Below, piece after piece: positions 1 to 7,366 of a stretch of 20,137 nt of DNA. The notes beneath the pieces are model-generated. The model worked only from the letters and a program-made list of their open reading frames with translations, had not been told where the DNA came from and did no database searches. Both the position numbers and the translations under genes were made by a program. The stretch is from positions 1-20,137 of the forward strand of contig JBOHTO010000140.1 of the NCBI GenBank assembly GCA_050733695.1. Direction: 5' to 3'. Position 1 is the stretch's first letter, and the number at the start of each line of letters is the position of its first letter. This DNA comes from JBOHTO01 sp050733695. Lineage in GTDB: Bacteria > Gemmatimonadota > Gemmatimonadetes > Gemmatimonadales > Gemmatimonadaceae.

Positions 1-109
1 ATGTTATGATGCCGCAAAACAAGACCTGACCCCGCGCGAAGTTAGCCCCGGACGTGAAACAAGGCAACGCTTCCGTTCGCTCGAGCGCCACCGGCCCGAA
101 CAACGAACA

Positions 110-142
110 GCGAGGCAGGGTCGTCCAGAGACCCTGCCTCGC
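110..142 (-). terminator. Strong hairpin, probable transcription terminator
   Basis: Bases 110-122 and 130-142 form a perfect 13-bp inverted repeat around a 7-base loop, about 50 bases past the stop of the PorV-OmpA gene. Read on the minus strand, the stem is followed by a moderately T-rich stretch (TGTTCGTTGTTCG). This fits a terminator for the minus-strand genes. The T tract is interrupted, so it may be a weak intrinsic terminator or an mRNA-stabilising hairpin. Confidence 0.7.
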
Positions 143-155
143 CGTCGATCACTGA

Positions 156-179
156 CCAGGGCTCACTCGTGCGCCCTGG
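156..179 (-). terminator. Second, smaller hairpin after the last gene
   Basis: Bases 156-162 (CCAGGGC) and 173-179 (GCCCTGG) form a 7-bp perfect stem with a 10-base loop. It sits between the stop codon of the barrel/OmpA gene and the larger hairpin. With that hairpin it makes a tandem structure at the end of the transcription unit. Its role as part of the terminator is inferred. Confidence 0.4.
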
Positions 180-192
180 CCGCACCACCGCG

Positions 193-1743
193 TCAGAACC
201 GCTGCGTCGCGTCGATGGTGAAGACAACGCGGCGGTTGCTGAGCGCACCCGGATCATCCCGGCGCGCGCCCGGCACAACCTGGCGAATGTCCTGCTCGCC
301 GTAGCCCACCGTCTTGAACTGGCGCTCCGGCAGGTTGAACCGCTCGACCATGACGCGCTTGACCGCCTCGGCACGGCGCCTCGACAGATCGATGTTGTAG
401 GCGTCCGTTCCGGCCGGGTCGGCGAAGCCTTCGATGGTGACGAGCGCGTTCGGGTAGACCTGGCGAATGACATCGGCTATCTGGCCCAGGACGTCGATGT
501 CCTCCTCACGCACGACGGCCGAGTCGAACGCGAAGTGAACCGGCACCACGTAGCGGGCGACGAGATCGCTTTCTCTCGTGATCTCCACCTGCTGCGAGCG
601 CAGGCTGTCGAGCAGCGGCCGCAACTGCTGGAGCTGCTGCTCCACTGCCTGACGCACTGCCGCATTGATCGCCGCCGTATCGACCGGCTGCGTCACTATG
701 ACCGGAACGATCGGCACGTTGCGCTCGGGGCCGCCCCAGAAGTAGGTGAAGCCCACGTTGTGTGAATCGCCTACCGGGTCGTTCTCGAAGAAGTCGGCAC
801 CGCCGTTCTGGCGATCCCGGAAGGCGTACTCGAGCCGGAACTGACCAACGTTGATTCCGGCGCCCAGCGACAGGCCCTTGCGGTTGTCATCGCCCGTCTG
901 GTATCCGATGCGCGCGATGGCGACGCCGTTCACTGTCGTCTCGATTCCGCCGCCGAAGTAGGGTTCCTCGTTCTCCGGGATATTCGCCTGTGCGACGATC
1001 TTCGCGTCGATGTTGATCGGCTCGCCGCGGAAGAGCATCGGCGTCTGGATCAGGTTGCGGTCGCGGAGCAGATCGATTCCGGCGCCGAAGTACCCGTAAA
1101 GGGGCGGTGAGAAACCTTCGGCTGTCTCATCGAAGTTGACCTTGAGGCCCCAGTTGCGCACGCCCCCTGCGAGCGTGAGCCGGCCGAAGAGATCCGGAAA
1201 CTGCATGCCGGAGTTGACACCGATCGAAGCGTCGGTCTCGTCGCCGAGCGTTTCCTGGGCGTACATGAGGGTGCCGCCCCAGCGCCACCAGTCGGCGAGC
1301 TGTATTGCGCCACCGCCTTCGAGCGCGAACTGGTAGGCGCGCACCGTTCCGCCTACGAGCTCACCCTGCACGCGGCGATCGACCGTGCCCGCGTTGAACG
1401 CTCGCCCCGCGATGCCGAACGTTCCGATCCGGGTTGGAAACGCGACGACGGCGCCCGCCAACTGCGTCTGCCCGAAGCGTTGCGCGCCGGTGACGCTGAA
1501 TGCGTTGGTGTTGAGCCCTGCCAGCCCGGCGGCATTGTACCAGATTGCCGACGGATCGGTGCCTATGACGCTCATCGCTTCACCAAGTGCTATCGCTCTG
1601 GGCGAGATCGGGATCCCGAGCATGGTGAGGGCATTGGTGCCGTTGTCCTGATCGCCGCCGGCGAAATCGTCCTGTGCGGCGCCCTGGGAAGCCATCGTCG
1701 CGCAGAGGAGCGCCGCGCCGAGCATACGGGAGTCGAGTTTCAT
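193..1743 (-). CDS. PorV-like outer-membrane barrel fused to OmpA peptidoglycan-binding domain
   Basis: This 516-residue exported protein has a signal peptide (residues 1-23, ending GAAQ). Residues about 38-340 resemble the PorV/PorQ/FadL-like barrel family: the start has the ISPRAIALGEAMSVIGTDPSA pattern followed by WYNAAGLAGL, and alternating aromatic/hydrophobic strands follow. A short coiled region rich in Gln and Leu (about 355-390) links to a typical OmpA C-terminal domain (399-516). That domain has the conserved Asp442 and Arg457 in a GFADP...LSRRRA motif that binds diaminopimelate in peptidoglycan. It probably anchors an outer-membrane barrel to the cell wall. The ATG start has GAGGAG 8 bases upstream. 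The preceding gene ends 11 bases upstream, so they are co-transcribed. Classic PorV proteins lack an OmpA domain, so the fusion is notable. Confidence 0.88.
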   Translation of the reverse strand: MKLDSRMLGAALLCATMASQGAAQDDFAGGDQDNGTNALTMLGIPISPRAIALGEAMSVIGTDPSAIWYNAAGLAGLNTNAFSVTGAQRFGQTQLAGAVVAFPTRIGTFGIAGRAFNAGTVDRRVQGELVGGTVRAYQFALEGGGAIQLADWWRWGGTLMYAQETLGDETDASIGVNSGMQFPDLFGRLTLAGGVRNWGLKVNFDETAEGFSPPLYGYFGAGIDLLRDRNLIQTPMLFRGEPINIDAKIVAQANIPENEEPYFGGGIETTVNGVAIARIGYQTGDDNRKGLSLGAGINVGQFRLEYAFRDRQNGGADFFENDPVGDSHNVGFTYFWGGPERNVPIVPVIVTQPVDTAAINAAVRQAVEQQLQQLRPLLDSLRSQQVEITRESDLVARYVVPVHFAFDSAVVREEDIDVLGQIADVIRQVYPNALVTIEGFADPAGTDAYNIDLSRRRAEAVKRVMVERFNLPERQFKTVGYGEQDIRQVVPGARRDDPGALSNRRVVFTIDATQRF

Positions 1744-1754
1744 TGGTTCGCTCC

Positions 1755-3041
1755 TCAGCGAATGACCATGAGCTTGTCGCGCAACTGGCGGAGCTCACCG
1801 TCCTGGATTGCATTGATGATCACGTAGTACATCCCTCCGGCGACCGGCTCACCGATGCCGTTGACGAGTGGCCAGGTGAAGCGAACGGCTTCATCACCCG
1901 GGAAGCCCTGGTCACCGGCGCTTCCTGCGAAGACAACGCCGTCGTCGGCGAACACCGTGAGCGCCATCATGTCGAAGATGCGGAGTTCCCACTCGGTGCC
2001 GGCGTCGGCGTTGAAGATGATCACCGCGAGGTCACCGGCGCGGCCTATGACGGGGTTGGTCTCGAAGACTATCTCGCCGATCGTGGTGACTATCACTATC
2101 AGCGGAACACGCCGAGCCGAAAGACCTTCGCCCTGCAGTATCAGATCGCCTCGATACGTCCCGGCAAGTATCCCGAGCGGGATCCGCACGGTTACGACCA
2201 CCCGAGCGGTGTCGCCGACCTGAAGTCCTGGAAGATCGACGGGTGAGAAGCTTATCTGTTCCCGCCGAATTCTCAGTCCGGTGCCCGAGGTGGCGACGAG
2301 GTCGGTCGCTTCGAGACGAACGGTTCCCAGGTCGACGTTGCCGAGGTTGGCAACACGGACAACGCCGCTGACCGTCTGGCCCGCCCGCCCGCGGAGGACA
2401 AGCGAGTCGAGCTCGGCTGAAGTGTCGGGTCGTACGAGACCGATGCCCGCATTCGGCAGGACCTCGATCTCCACCTGCACCTCGTCACGACGGAGCGTCT
2501 CCTGGTTCGCGTTCGTTCCCACAGCGACGGTCGTGTCTTCGATGGTGAAGATTCCGGTGAAGATCCCTGCTGGCGTGCCTGCAGGGATGTTGACGTAGAA
2601 TGCGACCTGATTCTGGAATCCGTTGTTGAGCGGATTGAGGAAATCCGCGATAACGAGATTGTCGGCCGTTATCGCGATGTCCGGATTGTCGGTCTTGAGG
2701 AAATTGGACGTGTCAACAACTGCCAGGTTCGTGAAATTGAACCCGGGCGTGTACCCGTCCCGGTCCACATCCTGTGCATCGTTGGCGGCATTGATCAGAA
2801 CGAAGATGGCTCGCTCCGTTCCGAAGCCGCTCCGGCCGCGTATCTTCGCCGTCGTGCCTGTGAGCGTGCCGCAATAGTCGCATACGTCGAAGTCACCGCC
2901 AGTGACGACCTGGGCGGACAGGGGTTCCGCGGACGGTACCCACAGTGCGCTAGCGACCATTGCGATGGTCAGCCAGAGGCGGCCGTCAACGGCGAGCTTC
3001 GCCAGCATACCCGGTCGGGCCAGCATGGTTTTTACGTTCAT
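1755..3041 (-). CDS. Exported Ig-like protein with FlgD/T9SS-like C-terminal domain
   Basis: This predicted 428-residue secreted or surface protein has a signal peptide (hydrophobic 22-33, cleavage near LSA-Q at 41-44). The mature part begins with a CDYC pair (54-57), then Thr/Val/Asn-rich beta-sandwich sequence. The middle (about 195-325) resembles NEW3/CARDB-type Ig domains. The last 100 residues end in the VRFTWPLVNG...PVAGGMYYVIINA pattern of FlgD-type Ig domains and type 9 secretion tails. The ATG at 3041 is chosen because a GAGGGG Shine-Dalgarno lies about 10 bases upstream and the previous stop is only 7 bases away; the upstream in-frame extension lacks signal-peptide character. Genuine T9SS cargo status is not shown. 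Function is unknown, probably structural or adhesive, and likely works with the barrel protein encoded next. Confidence 0.8.
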   Translation of the reverse strand: MNVKTMLARPGMLAKLAVDGRLWLTIAMVASALWVPSAEPLSAQVVTGGDFDVCDYCGTLTGTTAKIRGRSGFGTERAIFVLINAANDAQDVDRDGYTPGFNFTNLAVVDTSNFLKTDNPDIAITADNLVIADFLNPLNNGFQNQVAFYVNIPAGTPAGIFTGIFTIEDTTVAVGTNANQETLRRDEVQVEIEVLPNAGIGLVRPDTSAELDSLVLRGRAGQTVSGVVRVANLGNVDLGTVRLEATDLVATSGTGLRIRREQISFSPVDLPGLQVGDTARVVVTVRIPLGILAGTYRGDLILQGEGLSARRVPLIVIVTTIGEIVFETNPVIGRAGDLAVIIFNADAGTEWELRIFDMMALTVFADDGVVFAGSAGDQGFPGDEAVRFTWPLVNGIGEPVAGGMYYVIINAIQDGELRQLRDKLMVIR

Positions 3042-3048
3042 GAAATGC

Positions 3049-4539
3049 TTACCCCTCGTTCTGGAACGAACACGCGGCGAGGTTGCCGCCAGTGTCGGCC
3101 TTGCGCGCGGCCACGAAGCCTTCGTTGCCAACCGTCGTCACGAAGTCCGGAGTGAGCGCCGATACATCCGAGAGAGTCGGGAAGCCCAGCCCGAGCGCGG
3201 TGGTCCCCTCTACGGCCTGGCGCGTAAACGTCAGGCCACCGTCGCGCGACATCAGGATCACGCCGCGCACGGCATCCGGAGTCGCGCCCGGGCGGTCGAG
3301 TATCTCGAGCCCCACTATCCAGCCGACGTTACCGCCCGGCGCGAAGCTCACCGAAGTGAGGTTGTACCGGAGCGTGAGCGAATCCTCAACAGTCGTCACC
3401 GGAATGCCGGCTGCGGCTCCAAGGGGTGTGACGGTTCCCGATGTCACATCGACCCTGAGGACTGTCGACCCTACTCCGACGAGCAGTGCTGTGGTGTTGT
3501 TGACGAAACCGCCATTGATGAGAGGCGGAACCGAGCCGATGTCGATCTGCTGGAAAGTCTTGCCACTATCCACCGACGTATATGCGACGCCCACGACGGG
3601 CGGGGCCAATGGCGCTACCGTGTTACCGACAATGACTGCCTTCGACACGTCAGGAGAGAGGTCGCCGCCGCGCCCGAACTGGCCATCGACCGGGCCGAAG
3701 CGGAAAACGACATCCGTCGCTTCGTCGAAGAGCCAGGCTGCCAGCCGGCCTCTGTTGCCGACGACGAATACCCGGGCACCGGATCCGGCGCGACGGAGAC
3801 GGATCGACTGCATGTCAGCCGGGTTATCCGTGAACACCGGACTGAATGTTACAGCAGCATCGCTGGAGCGGAACAGCGCAGCGGTCGTGGATGTTGTTCC
3901 TCCGAAGCTCGCGCTCGCCGACATATAGACGGTATCGGTCGTTGATACCCGCACGCGAGTGTTCTTGATATCGGGATCCTTGAACCGTGCCGCGAACGTG
4001 AGTCCGCCGCTTGTGGTCCGGAATACCTCACCGCCGGATGTCGCGATATAGCCCTCATCGCGATTCAGGAAGGAAGTACTCACAAGGAAATCGCCCGTGG
4101 GCGAGTTGAGTGTCTGCCAGCTCACATCCCGCACCGGCGGCGCTTCCGTCGTCGTCGAGAAGGTCACCGGCGCTGCAAGACTCTGCCCGTTCAGATCCAG
4201 AATGTTCTGGATTCTGACCGCGATCGGCGTGAGGAATGGTAGAGCCTCCGACGCACTGAAGATCAGGGTATCACCGGAGAGACGCAGAGATCCGGGAATG
4301 CGGAGGCCGGTGCAGAGGTCGGTGACAATGAAATTGGCGGGATCGAGCGCTGTCGCCGCATCCACCGCCCGGGGGAAGACGACGCGGATCTCATCCTGCC
4401 TTCCGATCGTGTCTCCGACCAGGATCTCCGGGTCGAGGGGAGACACGGCCACTCGCGTTAAATCGTCGTCGCACGCCAGCGGCGCGAGCACCGCCAGCAG
4501 CATGACGACGAACGTGAAATTGACGAATCGCGCTTTCAC
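3049..4539 (-). CDS. Exported protein with Big_5 Ig-like domain and BNR-type beta-propeller
   Basis: A predicted 496-residue exported protein. The GTG start at 4539 has AGAGG five bases upstream and gives a clean signal peptide ending at Cys23 followed by three Asp. This may be a lipoprotein, though the box (APLAC) is not canonical. Residues about 27-130 look like a Big_5 (SbsA) Ig-like domain with VFPRAVDAATALDPANF and the usual late GDTLIF strand. The rest carries Asp-box (SxDxGxTF) or degenerate Asp-box motifs near 176-182, 225-232, 322-329 and 431-438, as in BNR/YCF48-like propellers. A hydrolytic sialidase function cannot be claimed because no catalytic set is visible. It is the first of three tightly packed export genes, and starts 79 bases after the small peptide gene with no clear terminator between them. 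Confidence 0.8.
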   Translation of the reverse strand: MKARFVNFTFVVMLLAVLAPLACDDDLTRVAVSPLDPEILVGDTIGRQDEIRVVFPRAVDAATALDPANFIVTDLCTGLRIPGSLRLSGDTLIFSASEALPFLTPIAVRIQNILDLNGQSLAAPVTFSTTTEAPPVRDVSWQTLNSPTGDFLVSTSFLNRDEGYIATSGGEVFRTTSGGLTFAARFKDPDIKNTRVRVSTTDTVYMSASASFGGTTSTTAALFRSSDAAVTFSPVFTDNPADMQSIRLRRAGSGARVFVVGNRGRLAAWLFDEATDVVFRFGPVDGQFGRGGDLSPDVSKAVIVGNTVAPLAPPVVGVAYTSVDSGKTFQQIDIGSVPPLINGGFVNNTTALLVGVGSTVLRVDVTSGTVTPLGAAAGIPVTTVEDSLTLRYNLTSVSFAPGGNVGWIVGLEILDRPGATPDAVRGVILMSRDGGLTFTRQAVEGTTALGLGFPTLSDVSALTPDFVTTVGNEGFVAARKADTGGNLAACSFQNEG

Positions 4540-4618
4540 AAGCACCTCTGGCAATGGGGATATCAGCAGCTTCTCGATCGGAGGCAGTTCTGCGCAGACA
4601 GAATGCGTGCCGTGAGTC

Positions 4619-4795
4619 TCAACTTCCGATGGTAGAGCAGAGCTCGAATGTCGTCGGATCTATTCCACCGCAGCCACCTCCATTCTGACCCGCACCTGCG
4701 GCTGTCTTGCAGCCCTGGAGGGACACGGTCAGATCCGTCTCGTACTCGAGCTGAATCACGGCTGGCTTGACGTACTTCTCGGGCTTCTGCGACAT
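4619..4795 (-). CDS. Putative RiPP precursor peptide (58 aa, three Cys, Gly-rich tail)
   Basis: A 58-residue ORF read directly from the sequence. The N-terminal half is charged and leader-like (MSQKPEKYVKPAVIQLEYET). The C-terminal half is Gly/Ala/Ser/Thr-rich with Cys29, Cys42 and Cys53 and ends CSTIGS. The YVKPAV segment recalls the Y-x-x-P leader motif that PqqD-like recognition elements bind in other RiPP systems. Support for translation is strong: a perfect AGGAGG lies 6 bases before the ATG, better than any other gene here except the Gfo/Idh gene. It lies directly after a radical SAM/SPASM gene and a PqqD-like gene, so it is the probable modification substrate. The exact leader/core boundary and the kind of modification (thioether, C-C link, or other) are unknown. 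No known precursor family was recognised. Confidence 0.75.
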   Translation of the reverse strand: MSQKPEKYVKPAVIQLEYETDLTVSLQGCKTAAGAGQNGGGCGGIDPTTFELCSTIGS

Positions 4796-4801
4796 CTAGT
4801 C

Positions 4802-4807
4802 CCTCCT
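4802..4807 (-). promoter_or_regulatory. Consensus Shine-Dalgarno of the precursor peptide gene
   Basis: The minus strand reads AGGAGG, six bases before the ATG at 4795. It is a full match to the anti-Shine-Dalgarno and decides the start of this short gene. Such a site on the last, smallest gene of an enzyme operon fits a substrate peptide made in excess. Confidence 0.85.
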
Positions 4808-4858
4808 GATAATGGCAACGGAATCAGCAGTTCTACGACGGACAACGCTATCAATCTG

Positions 4859-4893
4859 GTTGAGAACGGGCAAGCTAGTTGAGAACCGGCAAG
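4859..4893. repeat. 19-bp tandem duplication across the radical SAM stop codon
   Basis: Two copies of a 16-base unit, GTTGAGAACGGGCAAG (4859-4874) and GTTGAGAACCGGCAAG (4878-4893), lie 19 bases apart with one mismatch. The stop codon of the radical SAM gene lies at the junction. Because 19 is not a multiple of three, the duplication shifts the frame; see the finding on this site. Confidence 0.85.
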
Positions 4894-6029
4894 GCGCGGG
4901 CGAAGACGCTGGCGGGAGTACGGACACCGGCCGGGATACCTTCCGTGACGGTCCGCGGTACCCCGGTTTGATGGAAACCCAGCTCCTTCGCCTGAAGATG
5001 CGTGATCCTGCAGTAGTGCTGGACGTAACCATCGGGTGTTCCGGTGAGCTGTTCGACGGTTGCAGGGCACCCGGCGCACATCGCGCGCAGACGACAGGTC
5101 GCGCAGGGATGCCCGTCTGGGAAGCGCGCCTCCACCTTTCCGTGCAGCGCTTCCCACACCTCGGCGAACGGCTGGGCCAGGAGATTCGCCACCGGTACCC
5201 GCGAAGCAAGACAGGTGGCGACATCGCCGCGAACGCCGATCGCGAGCGCCGTGCGTCCTGCACCGCACTGGTAGACCTTGCCGCCGGGATCGCGACCTAC
5301 CCTTGGCGCTGCGAAGTTGCGAAGCGATTCGAGCCCCGGATCGACCTTGCGCTCGATATCGAGCACCGCCGAGGGAGACAGCTGAAGGTCCAGGGGCTTC
5401 GCGCCGCCGTTGCGCTGGGGGGTGATGATCGGATCGACTCTGAAACGGCTCTTCCTGCTCAGCGCAAAGTCGCGCATCAGCGGAAGCTCGTCCGCCGTGA
5501 TCGTCAGCGCCGGACACTTGAGATCGAGCTTGATTCCACGCTCGAACAGCAGGTCGATGGCGCGCATGCATCGCTCGAAGGACCGAGGTATTCCGGTGAG
5601 CCGCTCGTAGGACTCCGCGGTCATCCCGTACACGCTGATCGACACAAGAGCCGGCGGGTACTCCGCCAGAAAATCTGCCCACCTCTCGCCGATCAGGTAG
5701 GCGTTGGTGTTGACATAGACGATGAAGCCCGATTGCTTCGCCGCGAGGTATATCTCGCGAAACTGCTTGTGCGTGAAAACCTCACCGCCGGTGAGGAGCA
5801 CGCTCATCGTACCCGCCTCGCGCAGCTTCCCGAAGATGACCTTTGCATCCTCGAGCGACATGACATCGCCACGCTCCGCTACTGGCGCGATGTAGCAATG
5901 AACGCACTTGAAGTTGCACGTTGCGATGATCTCTATGTCCGCCTGGAGCGGGATTCTGTCAGCCCGCGCCCGGTTGTAAATGCGCTGCCTGACCGGGTTG
6001 ATGGAAGCGACCTCGATACCGCAGCTCAT
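4875..6029 (-). CDS. Radical SAM/SPASM peptide-modifying enzyme
   Basis: A 384-residue radical SAM enzyme. The CX3CX2C cluster that binds the SAM-cleaving [4Fe-4S] is Cys38-Cys42-Cys45 (CNFKCVHC). The SAM-contacting GGE motif is at 81-83 (LTGGEVF). The C-terminal SPASM domain carries Cys255, then Gly268-x4-Cys273, then Cys309/312/318/321 and Cys340, enough for two auxiliary [4Fe-4S] clusters; the last spacing is CX2C rather than the usual CX3C. Such enzymes install crosslinks on ribosomal peptides (AlbA, QhpD and PqqE are relatives). Its ATG overlaps the stop of the PqqD-like gene by ATGA, and GAGG lies 5 bases upstream. The likely substrate is the 58-residue peptide encoded next. The C-terminus appears shortened by a small duplication. 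Confidence 0.9.
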   Translation of the reverse strand: MSCGIEVASINPVRQRIYNRARADRIPLQADIEIIATCNFKCVHCYIAPVAERGDVMSLEDAKVIFGKLREAGTMSVLLTGGEVFTHKQFREIYLAAKQSGFIVYVNTNAYLIGERWADFLAEYPPALVSISVYGMTAESYERLTGIPRSFERCMRAIDLLFERGIKLDLKCPALTITADELPLMRDFALSRKSRFRVDPIITPQRNGGAKPLDLQLSPSAVLDIERKVDPGLESLRNFAAPRVGRDPGGKVYQCGAGRTALAIGVRGDVATCLASRVPVANLLAQPFAEVWEALHGKVEARFPDGHPCATCRLRAMCAGCPATVEQLTGTPDGYVQHYCRITHLQAKELGFHQTGVPRTVTEGIPAGVRTPASVFARALPVLN

Positions 6030-6364
6030 TCGCTCCTCTCCCGATCGGTCAGGGCGTCGATCGACGCGAGCTGCGCGAGAAACTCTCGCACGTCGCGATC
6101 GGCCTCTTCAGCGGATACCTCGTAGATGCCTCGAAGTCCGTCGACCAGTGCATCCACGGTCATCCACGCCGCGAGCGCCTCCCATAGCCGAACGCCGGAA
6201 GCGGTCAGAGCGAAAAAAGGAACCTCGCTCCTGCTCCGGAGATCGATGAGAAGATGCTCGCCCGCTATCTCGCGATATATGTGCCGTGCACCGCGCGTAT
6301 ACTCGATCACGGCACTTTCGGTGTCAAGTTGCATTGGCTCGAATGGGCGCAATATCCGGACCAT
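6026..6364 (-). CDS. PqqD-like peptide-binding (RRE) protein
   Basis: A predicted 112-residue small protein of the PqqD superfamily. The typical pattern is present: an early beta-sheet part (about residues 18-45, including YREIAGEHLLIDLRS), a central FFALTASGVRLWEAL segment (50-64) and a C-terminal helical half that resembles a winged helix. In PQQ and other RiPP pathways these proteins hold the leader peptide and deliver it to the radical SAM partner; this role is inferred here from its place directly before the radical SAM gene. The kinase gene before it ends at 6324, giving a 41-base overlap with the ATG at 6364. An internal ATG at 6334 would shorten the overlap to 11 bases. Neither has a good ribosome binding site, so the start is uncertain. 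Confidence 0.8.
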   Translation of the reverse strand: MVRILRPFEPMQLDTESAVIEYTRGARHIYREIAGEHLLIDLRSRSEVPFFALTASGVRLWEALAAWMTVDALVDGLRGIYEVSAEEADRDVREFLAQLASIDALTDRERSE

Positions 6365-7316
6365 GTCGCGAGCCGTCGCGCGCGGACGCTGTCCTGTCGT
6401 CGTCGGACAGGGAATCCATCAGCTCATCGAACGCCGATCGCTCCGCTCTGAAGCGAAAACGGCGCAGGGGAATCGCCGCCTGAATCCCGATCAGTGAATC
6501 CAGCGCCGAGTTGACCTCGTCCACGCGAACGCGTGGCTGAATGAGACGCACGAAGAGTTCCTTGAGCGCCCTCGACGTTTCCATCGCTGGCTCTACGCGA
6601 TTGCGCGAATCCTGCTCGATGAGAAAGATTCCCCGGACCCGGGCGCTGCCAGATGAACTCTGGCGGCCTGTGCCATGCCACGGGGTTCCCCACGCCAGTA
6701 CGCCCTTCTGGCGCACGGCAAGGATCGTCCGGTCGTCGCTGAGCACGATCGCTCCCGCCGCTTCTGCAAGCCGGGAGAGCGTCGTCTTTCCGGCCCCCGA
6801 GTCGCCGACGAAAACGTAGGCCAGGCGGTCGATAATCACCGAGCTGGCGTGAAGCTCGACGGCTCCCCTTCGGCTCAGCAGCCGGCAGGCCATGAATTCG
6901 GAAAGCGGATAACGACCCACGTCAATCCGTCCGTCGAGGAGGTCGCGATCCTCGCGCTTCACCTCGGCGTCCCTGAACTCACGGTCGATGCGCGCGCTCA
7001 GGTATGGTATTCGATTGACGCCGCGAAAGAAAACGGTCAGTTCCTCATCGCTGCGGAGCCAGGTGGACCAGATCTCCGCCTCGACCGTGGGTGGGTCGGC
7101 GGGCGGCGTGACTTCGCCCAGAGACCAGCGCACCGTGCAGTCCGCATCGTTGTCGGGAGTCACTCTGAAGTGCTCATACTCCGGTGTAACCGCAAGGCCG
7201 GGACACGCGGTATCGGCACACTGGTGCGCGAAGCTTATCTCGCCAAAGCGAAGGGCAAGCCTCCGAGGATCTTCCGTTCCATGCCACCGGGACACTCGGA
7301 CGCCTTCGCCGGCCAT
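6324..7316 (-). CDS. HprK-like serine kinase of the PqqD/radical SAM module
   Basis: A 330-residue protein from the ATG at 7316, which has GGAGG four bases upstream. The second half resembles the HPr kinase/phosphorylase C-terminal domain: LHASSV (155-160), a P-loop GDSGAGKTT (171-179), and LSDD (192-195) where HprK-type enzymes have acidic catalytic residues. The first ~130 residues are not HprK-like and were not recognised. Real HprK regulates carbon uptake through HPr, but no HPr gene is here. Relatives that sit with PqqD-like and nucleotidyltransferase genes in polysaccharide or peptide clusters are known as HprK-related kinases, and a homologue in the paeninodin pathway phosphorylates the C-terminal Ser of a lasso peptide. 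A longer start (GTG at 7370, overlapping the previous stop as GTGA, with GGAG six bases upstream) is also possible. Confidence 0.75.
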   Translation of the reverse strand: MAGEGVRVSRWHGTEDPRRLALRFGEISFAHQCADTACPGLAVTPEYEHFRVTPDNDADCTVRWSLGEVTPPADPPTVEAEIWSTWLRSDEELTVFFRGVNRIPYLSARIDREFRDAEVKREDRDLLDGRIDVGRYPLSEFMACRLLSRRGAVELHASSVIIDRLAYVFVGDSGAGKTTLSRLAEAAGAIVLSDDRTILAVRQKGVLAWGTPWHGTGRQSSSGSARVRGIFLIEQDSRNRVEPAMETSRALKELFVRLIQPRVRVDEVNSALDSLIGIQAAIPLRRFRFRAERSAFDELMDSLSDDDRTASARDGSRHGPDIAPIRANAT

Positions 7317-7366
7317 CGCTCCTCCACGAATTGATTCCACCCGAGAGGCACGACGCACCTGCTCGC

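Noticed and set aside
1..109. A further gene or RNA at the left edge
   Set aside because: No ORF with a ribosome binding site or domain and no tRNA-like fold was seen; the bases look like ordinary intergenic sequence.
2902..3945. Plus-strand open frame (347 codons) opposite the propeller gene
   Set aside because: It is low-complexity, rich in Arg, Glu and Ala, and opposite a protein with a signal peptide and Asp-box motifs. It has no recognisable domain.
3049..4539. Sialidase activity for the BNR-repeat protein
   Set aside because: Asp-box motifs occur in many non-enzymatic propellers, and no sialidase Arg triad or catalytic pair was seen.
4540..4618. Terminator between the peptide gene and the propeller gene
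   Set aside because: Only a short palindrome without loop (TCTGCGCAGA) and no T tract is present, so termination here is not supported.
4619..4795. Lasso peptide precursor
   Set aside because: The leader has a YxxP element and a C-terminal Ser as in some lasso systems, but there is no Asp/Glu at ring position 7-9 after Gly28, and no asparagine-synthetase-like cyclase or B2 protease is in the window.
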